From Tetracentron sinense (Eukaryota; Streptophyta; Magnoliopsida; Trochodendrales; Trochodendraceae): a stretch of 64,000 bases of DNA. Of this stretch, positions 55,459 to 64,000 are shown piece by piece (positions within the stretch are counted from its first letter, which is position 1; each line of letters begins with the position of its first letter). The translations under genes were made by a program, and so were the position numbers. The DNA is taken from the NCBI GenBank assembly GCA_015143295.1, contig CM026553.1, positions 186,001 through 250,000 of the forward strand. The letters are read 5' to 3'. Below the pieces are notes generated by a model. The model was not told the DNA's origin and made no database searches. It worked only from the letters and a program-made list of their open reading frames with translations.

Positions 55459-56949
55459 TGAAAAAATTTGGTGAACCTCAAATCTAGGGTTTGAGTTGAG
55501 AATCTCACAAGTTCAAGGGGATGGTTCGGTTTCCCTAAAAGTCTATCTACCATTTTGAATATTTTAACAATTAAGTTATTAACTTAAGGGATGATAAAAT
55601 TTAAGTGCGGAAATAGAAAACCAAGCAAACCACAACACAAGGATTTTTACGTGGAAACCCTTCTGCGAAAAACCACGGGACCTAGTCCAACCAAGAGAAA
55701 TCATTAAGCCAAAGTAAACAAGAACTTACAAGACTCGAACTTGAATTCTTCGGACTCGACACTACGATTCTTCAGTTCTTAGTCCTCCACGCTTCGAAAA
55801 GTCATCACGTACTCACAAGTCCCGTGATCAATCGTAGTCGCTCGTATTTCTCTTGTGTCTCCAAAGTAGTCCACGATCATCTGATCGATCTCCGTCAATG
55901 ACGGTTTCAGATTCCATCGACCAAATCACACTACTGCGATCCTTATTGAATCGATTTCCTTCGCAAAGGCTCCAGAACACTCCAGCCAAGTTGTTCTATC
56001 CAGAACGGGTTGATGGTTTGATAGAAATCAACACCTAGATGGACTCCTTTAATGGATAAGTCGAAATAAGCAAGATTGGAGCTTTTGGCTTGCAAACTCT
56101 AAGTTGAAAGCATCAATCAAAGGGGAGGAGAACAACAAGATTCCAAAGTTTTTATGAACTCTAGAAGGAGTTAAAAACCCTCTCTATACACTCACAAAGT
56201 TGTACCCATGAACTAGAGGGGTTCCCTTTAAATAGAGACCCAAAAACCAAGTATGAAAGTTGCTAAAATAGTTTAAAAACCAAAGAGGCATGAAAAAAAC
56301 CGTATAGGCAAAATTCCCATATCAGGGTCGACCCTGGGAGTCACTTAGGTCGACCCAACATGCCACTTCGGTCGACCGAAAGGCCTTCCAGGGTCGACCC
56401 TCAATATTTTGACTCTCTGCCCATTTTTCCCATACAAAATTTGGGATACTCAAGGTCGACCCTAAGTGGTCAGGGTCGACTTTGAGGTTACAATCCGATT
56501 TTAAAACTTCATTTTCAGCCCTCGCTCCCTTTACGAAAGTTGTAGCTCTTTTCGACACGGTCGATTTGATATATTATGAAGCAAAATCCGAGCTACGGTT
56601 TGAGAGATATGCCACCTACAAGCAACCTTGGTTTTTTGAAAAATTTCAGAATTTTTAGCGTATTCTGCACTGCATATCTAATCACCTAGGGTCCGTATGA
56701 TTAGTTTAGGTCACTTACCACCTAAGGTATCATATAAGAATTATTCTAAGACAATTCCCACCTATGGTAGCAAGGTATCTAGGTCATTTACCATCCTATA
56801 AAGGAAATGATTAACCGAATCTTCAACGGTCTTCAACTTCACTTGTTTGCGGGTGCTTGATAGTAATGACACAAGATACATACTTAGACATCTAGATTCA
56901 CTTGTTTTGACATCGGAATATACCAACACAAAAAAACAAGGACTTTACA
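55459..56949 (-). mobile_element. Copia-type 3' LTR B, minus strand
   Basis: Read on the minus strand it starts TGTAAAGTCCTTG and ends AAATTTTTTCA, about 1491 bp, homologous to LTR A throughout (for example GGTTAATCATTTCCTTTATA and TTACGTGGAAACCC on the plus strand). It carries AGGGTCGACCCT-type palindromes (56320-56480 plus strand) upstream of a TATTTAAAGGG box (about 56221-56232). A polypurine tract adjoins it on the right, so it is the 3' LTR of an element running leftward. Confidence 0.87.
56320..56490 (-). promoter_or_regulatory. Palindrome block in LTR B
   Basis: GGGTCGACCCT-type palindromes occur near 56325, 56390 and 56475, with GGTCGACCGAA and GGTCGACCC variants between. The spacer, read on the minus strand, is AAATTTTGTATGGGAAAAAT then GGGCAGAGAGTC (56412-56443). 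Confidence 0.65.
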
Positions 56950-57049
56950 ATCTCCCCCTTTGGCAAAACCAAATTGAAGTACATGACTTGACACAAACTC
57001 ACCTAAACACATCAAAACGGTAAATTGGGACATTACATTACTCCAATTG
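56950..57049 (-). other. Polypurine tract and short internal remnant of the LTR B element
   Basis: The minus strand has TTTTGCCAAAGGGGGAGAT before LTR B, preceded by about 90 bp of AT-rich internal sequence. The internal region then stops at 57050, where a gypsy-type LTR begins. No coding remains. Confidence 0.7.
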
Positions 57050-57944
57050 TGATGCCTCGAACCCGCATCTAGGGAATCAAGTTCCGAGATGCGCGTCCGT
57101 TCGTCAAATCATGCAAGCGGAAGACTTTACCCACAAAAATACGGGAAATTTAAACATTTATTAGATGCTTCCAAAAAGCAAATAACACATGTCATCACAA
57201 TAGCCATTATACAAACCATATACCTCTATTATTTACATCAAGTTTGTTTTACAAAAGTAAGCGCCTCTATTACACCGGGTACAACTTGTACAAGCTTCCA
57301 AAATGTCCAGTTGGACTTTTCACTTATTGGTCAGCAGCTCCAAGATCTGCTGACATAAAAAGTCAGTGAGCTATGAAGCCCAATAAAATCACAATCCTTC
57401 TAAACTATTTTCCACATAATAACACGCATCAATAATGATATAATAAACAGTTCAATTTGCATGTTACAGTAAAATAGAATAGTATATAATAAATTGTGAC
57501 CTAAGGTCACTTAGGGTTACGTCACCCTAACAGAGGTTCCCGACCTCACATTACTTTCCAATTATGAGGTTTCAGTTATGAATGTATTATATTACCAAAT
57601 TATCGTTTCGATCATCAATCATGTTTCATTTCGAGTCCTGAAACTCTATTAATTGGCCACAGTCCACAAATGTTCGACTTAAAGTCTCTAAATCCTAACC
57701 ATAATACATTGAGTCATTTAGACTCATACGCTGTTCCAGTTTTCACCCGAACACGACCAAACGTTGGGTATACCAACCCAACTCACCTGAAATCCGACGA
57801 TTCCATACCGAACCATGAGTCCACCAACTCAGACAAATACATCAATCCTGAGTATACCGACTCAGACCACTTCGTATCCGAAGCTCACACACACAACATG
57901 GGCATTTGCCTAATAAGGACATACTTTTCCATTCAATTGACTGG

Positions 57945-58536
57945 CCACATCTCAGTGTAGTCAAGGCGTCTAGGCGATGCCTAGGCGATTAGCCCCGGCT
58001 AGGCGAGGCGTTGCCTAGGCGACGCCTAGGCGTGGCCTAGGCGATAAATTTAATATAAATATATATATAATTATATATATATCACGTATATATATAACAT
58101 CAAAAAGATCAAAACTCCACACCCACATTCCACAAAAACATAAAATAAAAAGTCTATTACAAGCATTCATCACATAATCAAAGACATGTTAACATAGTGG
58201 AGTATTAAACACTTCAAAATCTGGGCAAAATACCCAAATTTGTGTCGTCCATGTATAATATTAGGCAGAGCCCCCTACAATTGCCCAAATTGCTTCGAAA
58301 ACGATATTTTTAGTGAAAAAAATTGATATTTTTAGTGAAAAAAACGATTTAGAATTTTATTACTACTTCATTACATGTTTTTATATTTTTATTTATTTAT
58401 TGGGAAATTTTGGACTTTTTTTTAAAAAAAAAAAAAAAAAAATTTTTTTTTTTATAGGATCGCCCGCCTAGAGGGGCGCCTAGGCGATGCAGGCCCAAAG
58501 TCGCCTAGGCGACGCCTTGACTACACTGCCACATCT
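57945..58536. mobile_element. hAT-type MITE with TSD CCACATCT
   Basis: The element is 57953-58528 (576 bp) with TIR CAGTGTAGTCAAGGCGTC and perfect 8-bp TSD CCACATCT at 57945-57952 and 58529-58536. Both subterminal zones are packed with CGCCTAGGCG/GCCTAGGCGA motifs. The centre is AT-rich with (TA)n and poly(A)/poly(T) runs, without coding capacity. An 8-bp TSD with CA...TG ends fits the hAT superfamily. Confidence 0.92.
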
Positions 58537-58539
58537 ACC

Positions 58540-58970
58540 GTGTATTCGCCGCCATCTCCCTCAGTCATGAAAGAACCCCGACTAGCTCGCCTACCGTCAT
58601 CTTCTGGTTAGTCTACGGAGGAACCCCGACATCTATACCAATGCCGACATCTCCTGACGTTCCACCAAAAAGGGACCCCGATAGACACGCTGCCGACATC
58701 TTCCGACCCACCCAGAGAGGAATCTCGAACTATACACTATCTGATGTTCAGCCACTTTAAACTCCCTAGGATTCCGACATCTCCTGACTATCAGTCACGG
58801 AGGAACCACGGGCCATGCAGGATACTGCCACTCCTGACCTAGTTCAAGAGGCAACACAGACGACTTAGACAAACAGACTGACATCTCCCGACTATCAGTC
58901 ACAGAGGAACCACGGGCCCTATTGGACACCGTCTCTATTGACCTAGTCAAAGAGGAACCACAGATTATAC
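58540..58970. repeat. Degenerate minisatellite in the gypsy-type LTR
   Basis: Irregular repeats contain CCGACATCTCCTGACTATC and ACGGAGGAACCACGGGCC variants. Similar CCGA-rich text lies on the other side of the MITE (57740-57890), so the MITE split the repeat tract. Confidence 0.55.
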
Positions 58971-59619
58971 TTAACGCTGGTTAGATTTTTTAACCACAAG
59001 TTAACCCCAGTTAACCCAAGCCTCGTTTGATTAACTGAAATACTTGGGCCTCGTGCCCGCGAACCAACTCTGGTAACACGCCATCCCGTTAAGAAATGTT
59101 TTTAGGCTAACGGATGTCTCCATAGCCTTACAAGACATGCAAAACCACTTTTCGTCACCCTAGAGTGGCGATACAATTTACCCGGGACCCGATCTGGACT
59201 CCCCGATGGACCACATAAAATCACAACATCACATAGGGGTCTCTGACCCATTTTCATTCACGCCAAAAGACATGCATATATTACAGATAAAATAATATAA
59301 CAAATAAGGGGAAAAAGAGAGAAAAAGAGGGGTTTTACCTGCTTCACGCGTTTCGAGGTCTCGCAAGCAAAAACGGATGTCGCCAAGGTGTTCCCAACGA
59401 CGATCAACCCCTGGGTAGAGCGCATGCAACTTTCTCTCTCTACCTTTTTCTCTCTCTACATGTAGATCGAGGTGCCGGGGAAGAAATCGGACGCCGTCAA
59501 CGCGTCGGGGACGTCGAAATATGTCAAGGACCCGCTTCTCTCTTCTTTCTCTCCTCACTTTCTCTCTCTAAAAACAATCTGGGCAGAGCACTGTTTGCAA
59601 CTATAAACCGTGAGCAAAT

Positions 59620-61170
59620 GAGGGGCTGGCCCCCATTTATATACACCTTAAATGGGGTTTAGATCATGTGCAAAAGCACATGACCCATTTGGTGTGGAAA
59701 AGTGGTAGTTGACTAAGTCAACTACCTTGACCAATTTGACCGGTTTGACCGGATTTTCCCATTTTTCACGTAAATGCCCTCCGAAACCCTGCTTTATGAC
59801 ACCCGACAGCAACGAAACTTCAGGTGACCGAACTTGGGGCAGTCCGACACCTACTATAAAAATTTTGGGGAAAAATACTGAGTTTTGACAGCTGCACTTT
59901 AGTCCGAAAGAAAATTGCAAAATCCACTAATTTTTTGATTTCGGATACAAAACACGCTATCGTTTCTTCATATGAGAATTAATTGCTGAAACGACAGAGG
60001 ATCATTCTCTCGACCGACCGGCACGTTGTGGTACCAACCGCACAAATTTCTATTAGAATCCCCAACAATTATGGAGTCCTACTAAATCCGGAAAAATTTG
60101 AAATTTCCTGGTATTCTCGATTTTCTTATAGTTAAGACTCCCGTGGTCTCGCGAGACGGAACTGGAACGATAGGTGATTGTCCAGATAGTCGACTCGTAT
60201 ATTGTGTACGATTTTCGAGGGGCTTGCCCCCTTATATATAGCCCAAGGGTTTAGATCATGTGGAAAAGCACATGACCATCTTGGTGTGGAAAGTTGACCA
60301 AGTCAACTTTTGACTTTTGGTCAAAGTTTCGATTTTTGCCGCACTTATGCCTTACAACATCCGAAACCTCATCACGCTAAGTCCGATTTTGACGAAACTT
60401 TCGGTGACTGAACTTGGGGTAGTCCGACACCTACTGTAAAAATTTTGGAGAGAAATTCTAAATTTTCATAGCAAAAAGCAAATTCGGGAGAAAACTTCAA
60501 AACCTACTAATTTCCTGGTTTTTGGCACAAAACACACTGCCGTTTCTTTGTTTGAGATGATTAACTGCCGAAACGACAGACGATCGTCCTCACGTTCGAT
60601 CGGCACGCTGTGGTATCAGCCACACGGATTTCTATTAGAATCTCCAATAATTATGGAGTCCCAACGGAACTCTGGAAACCTGTAATTTTTCTATTTTCTT
60701 GATTTTCTTGTGTACAAGGCCCTCACGGTCTCGCGAATCGATACGCGACGGAACCAAAACGACAGGTGACCGAACTAGGGGCAGTTCGACACCCACTGTA
60801 AAAATTTCGGGGAAAAATATTGAGTTTTGACAGTAAAAAGTAAATCTGGAAAAAAATTGCAAAACCCACTAATTTTCTGATTTCGGATACAAAACATGTT
60901 ACCGTTTTTTCATATGAGATAATAAACTGACGAAATGACAGAAGGTAGTTCTCACGGCCGACTGACACGCTGTGGTATTAGCCGCACGAATTTCTATTAG
61001 AATCATTGTGTCATTGAGTCCCAACGAAACTTTGGAAATTTGTAAATTTCCTGTTTTCTCGATTTTCTTACATACAAGACCTCCGTGGTTCCGTAAATCG
61101 ATACACACGGATCCGGCAAGACAGTTGATCGTATAGGTAGTAGACCCGCACATTGTGTACGATTTTCCAG
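59620..61170 (-). repeat. Two to three tandem copies of a U3/R-like segment with two TATA boxes
   Basis: Segments near 59640, 60230 and (partly) 60760 share TTTAGATCATGTG, GTCCGACACCTACT, AAAATTTTGG and TTTCTATTAGAATC. Minus-strand TATA-like boxes TATATAAATGGG (about 59634-59645) and TATATATAAGGG (about 60228-60240) precede equivalent positions. Two candidate promoters in one LTR are inferred from sequence only. Confidence 0.6.
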
Positions 61171-61306
61171 CAAAAATGTTGAAATTTCCTCGGTACAATC
61201 CAATCCCGAGCAAAACCCACTTTTCACCAATTTAACCAACACTTAATCATTTAATCACAGTTAAGGACCCATAAATTATTTTATCTTAAAATTTTGGGTC
61301 GTTACA

Positions 61307-61985
61307 TATGCAAAGAAAAAAAATAACATATTGAAATATTATGGTATAATATTAATATTTAAAGATACTAATGCTTCATTCGTGTGTAACATGTGTTATT
61401 AATGACAATAACTATACCTGAATTTTATATCCTTTGTTGGATTGTTTAGTCCATAATATAGAAACTGCAAAATTAAATGAGACTACAAAATTAATGGAAA
61501 ACAATGCCCATACACTAATTATATGGCAAATTTGGACCAAAGCTTTATTATTTTTATCATATATATATGTATAAATGAAAACAATGAAATACATAAACAA
61601 ACATGGTAAAAAAACAGATAAAAGATGGTCAGTAACAGGCGCAGGATAATTAATTTTCTCTTTTACTATACCTTTTTTGGGGGGTTGATACCAAGAGAAG
61701 GAAACATGCTACACACGCCCGTTGGGAATGATTGACTTCAATATCCCATCTCAACCTTCCCTTCAAAATCAAAGAAACCATGAATCTAGGAAATATAAGA
61801 TCAACGTCTGTTTTGATGAGTAGTGTTTATAATTCAAGATAAACAACCAACAAAAATTAAATCAGAAACAAACCTATCAACCAATCAACGGGACCAGATT
61901 CGTGAACCTGAACTGGGTATTTCTTGAATCAAGAATTCCAACAAATGATGCTGAGGGGAACTAAATCAAGTCCATTAAATTCGAC
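61307..61985. other. AT-rich spacer
   Basis: No gene, repeat or element end is recognised. A short (TA)n-like run is near 61560. Confidence 0.4.
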
Positions 61986-62365
61986 TTGGCAGCTGGGTTA
62001 ATCTAAACAATCAACCTATGAACAAAATCAGAGAAAATTCACAGATAAATAAAAAAAACTGAACTAATAGCGCAAAAAGGTTGGGGTAAATACCTTGGCA
62101 ATCCAAATCGACCTGGATCTCATTTAATTCTCTTTGACTCTGTATCCCCTTCCTTTCTTTGGCCTCAGTCATAAAGGAGAGAAACAAAGATTTGGCAACT
62201 GGGTTGATCTAAACAATGAATCTATGAAACAAATAAGAGAAAAATCACTGATAGATGAAAAAAAACAAACTAATAGCGCAAAAAGGTTGTGGTAAATACC
62301 TTGTCAATCCCACTTGACCCCCGACCACAGTAACCTCTCTTCGATTCTTTGGCCCCTGCCTTTTT
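61986..62365. repeat. Tandem duplication of about 206 bp
   Basis: Units start near 61986 and 62192, sharing GGGTTRATCTAAACAAT and CTAATAGCGCAAAAAGGTTG, with TTTGGCC near the end. On the minus strand each contains ACAAGGTATTTACC or a close variant, which could be a splice donor. Whether these are duplicated exons is unknown. Confidence 0.65.
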
Positions 62366-63936
62366 TTTTTTGGTCTACAGTCGGTTGGGAGATTTTATAA
62401 GTGAAGAAAAGGGGGGAGACGTGCCTGGAGGGTGCAAAGAGAAGCATCGTTGGGGGAGCTTTATCTAAAGGTTTTTCCATTAATGAAGGGAAAGAAGAAA
62501 AGTAGGGGTGCAACGAGGGGTTAATAGGAGGGAGCCAAATTGGATGGATCTGTAAAGGGAAACGGTAAGAATAAGAAGAAGGGAAATGATATGAGGGGAA
62601 GGGGAAGCCAGTTAAATCTCAATAAGTGGGTATTGGGGAACGGGTTGGCTAACCCATGTTTGTGGGACCCTCGTAGTAAAATGTGTAAGTGATACAACCA
62701 CGTGGCAACAACTTGGAGTTTAAATGGGACAATTTAAGGTATCCACTTGGATACCAACTGTTATATAGTAGTAGTATATATATAATATTAATATCATTGT
62801 TTTTAAAAAATGCCAAATCCAATTCCTATCGGTAAAACCCGATACCCCAAACTTGACCTTTACAGTTTTTGCTAATGAAAAATAAGACTTGGCCGAAATC
62901 GTTACGCATCGCCCGAGTTCTATGATATGTAACGGTTATGGGGTAGGACTCGGCCGACATTTTTATATAAAAAGGGTTACCGTAAACCCCTAAAAACACC
63001 ACAAAAAACCCCACAAAACTCCTCTTTTGTTTCCCTCTTATTCTCTACCCATTATAAGCCATAAAACTTAAAATCCTTTTGATTTTTGGTGATTAAAAAT
63101 TTGATTTGGGGTTTGAATAACTGATTTGAAGAAATCTACGTCAAGTTCTTCATTTTGTGATAAACTCATTTTGAGGGCTAAATCGGGTAAGTTTTCTCAA
63201 TTTTTTTTTAATGCAAATCATGTTTATTACAACCCAAAACTAGTAAATGCATTTTAATTTCATGGATTTCAGTATGGATTTCACTGAAATCCATGAACAT
63301 TAGTTATTGCTTGATTTAGATTATTAGAGTTTCATTTTTAAAAAAATGTTTTCTTGATTTTTAAACTAAATAACACTTTCTAGTTATTTTATTGGGTGGT
63401 CTTCAAATGTATTTTTTATTTTACAGATTGATACGTTGATATTGTTATTTTAAGTAGTATTGTTTATTTTTTAAAAAATAAAAAGTACTTTTTATGTTAT
63501 ATTAGTGTTGTTTTAATAACTATTTGTACTATAGAATATTATTAAGCAACTATTAGAAATTTAGAATATTGTTTTATTGTTGTTTAAATAATTTTAATAT
63601 TTTGAACTTTGATTGGAAAATTTGAATTTTAATACAATAGTTTTGTATTATTGTTTTTAATTTTTAATTTATATATGCAATGTAATGATTTTCAATTTTA
63701 TATTTAAAATACCACTCGAATTCTACAACGGTGTTAACTTATTCTTGTTATTTGTTAAATAATATTGTTGATCTTGTTTTAATATTTTTATATTAGTAGA
63801 TATTTTTAATATGTTGTTCGTACTTTATAATTAATAAACTAATGTATTATTTGCATTATTTCTACATTTTCAACTTAATATTGGCTTTAGAAGAATGTTG
63901 TTATCCATCCACGGGGGTTTACTCGTAGTCATCTCG

Positions 63937-63980
<44 letters not shown>

Positions 63981-64000
63981 GGCTACCAAGTTCGCTGTAT
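62366..64000. other. AT-rich region, no gene recognised
   Basis: A TATA-like TTTATATAAAAAGGG at 62961-62975 is followed by an A/C-rich, ORF-poor leader and a good splice donor (GGTAAG) near 63186, which would fit a plus-strand promoter and 5' untranslated exon. No coding exon follows before the window ends. From 63200 on the sequence is strongly AT-rich. Confidence 0.35.
63939..63977. repeat. (AG)n microsatellite
   Basis: About 19 uninterrupted AG/GA dinucleotides. Confidence 0.95.

Larger units (their letters stand above)
57050..61306 (-). mobile_element. Long Ty3/gypsy-type LTR, minus strand, no TSD found
   Basis: On the minus strand it runs from TGTAACGACCCAAAATTTTA (61306) to GAGGCATCA (57050). 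TGTAACGACCC...CA ends are typical of plant gypsy LTRs. Without the hAT-type MITE at 57953-58528 it is about 3.7 kb. Flanks AATTG and TATGC differ, so it is not a simple solo LTR; a truncation or deletion is likely. It holds a GACATCTCC-type degenerate minisatellite (58540-58960) and a triplicated promoter-containing segment (59620-61170). Confidence 0.7.

Noticed and set aside
57050..61306. Simple solo LTR with TSD
   Set aside because: Flanking pentamers AATTG and TATGC do not match.

Overview
This is nuclear DNA of a flowering plant, almost certainly a retrotransposon-dense intergenic stretch. Evidence: Ty1/copia and Ty3/gypsy LTR retrotransposons with plant-type primer sites (TGGTATCAGAGC), a plant L1-type LINE with DUF4283/zinc-knuckle ORF1, plant hAT-type MITEs, and the first four exons of a plant nucleoplasmin-like FK506-binding protein (FKBP43/FKBP53 type). 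I cannot name the species. There are no rRNA genes, confident tRNA genes, CRISPR arrays or bacterial operons.

Layout. 1-9730: decayed Ty3/gypsy element of the Tat type on the minus strand (gag, protease, RT, RNase H, second RNase H; integrase not found), interrupted by a solo copia LTR (4544-6802, target duplication CAGGA). 9731-19601: sirevirus-like copia element on the plus strand (LTR, PBS, gag, PR, IN, RT, RNase H) with an extra ORF downstream of pol; that ORF is split by a solo LTR (17145-18848, TSD TTATG) and ends in a minus-strand gypsy LTR (19602-21804). 21804-23009: polypurine tract and 3' LTR of another copia element. 23010-25195: large fold-back array. 25260-25701: inverted-repeat element. 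26054-40900: a three-level nest, each level with a clean 5-bp TSD: an outer solo LTR (ATTTG), holding a complete but coding-dead copia element (28320-40338, ATGGA), whose 3' LTR holds a gypsy solo LTR (37452-39714, GATTA). 41246-41587: MITE. About 41760-48356: LINE with a hAT-type MITE inside its RT. 48357-51100: MITEs and hairpins. 51272-52284: the FKBP-like gene start, the only host gene recognised. 52285-55458: sparse, with one MITE. 55459-57049: 3' LTR of a minus-strand copia element. 57050-61306: long gypsy-type LTR with an internal hAT-type MITE. 61307-64000: gene-free, with a tandem duplication, a possible promoter and an AG microsatellite.

Most unusual signal. Several LTR families here carry an array of short CG-centred palindromes just upstream of their TATA box: ACTCGTCGACGAGT in the sirevirus-like LTR and again in front of its extra ORF, AGGGTCGACCCT in copia LTRs A and B, ACCGATCGATCGGT in copia LTR C and in two gypsy-type LTRs, and a 27-bp near-palindrome in the outer solo LTR. 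In LTRs A, B, C and both gypsy-type LTRs the arrays surround a recognisably similar spacer (around TTTTGTATGGGGAAATTTTT). LTR C resembles A and B downstream of the TATA box but its palindrome block matches the gypsy-type LTRs. This suggests a U3 regulatory module exchanged between, or converged on by, unrelated retrotransposon lineages. A second unusual pattern is a set of fold-back elements sharing one inner arm but having different outer arms.

All coordinates come from reading by eye; family names rest on motif recognition, not searches.
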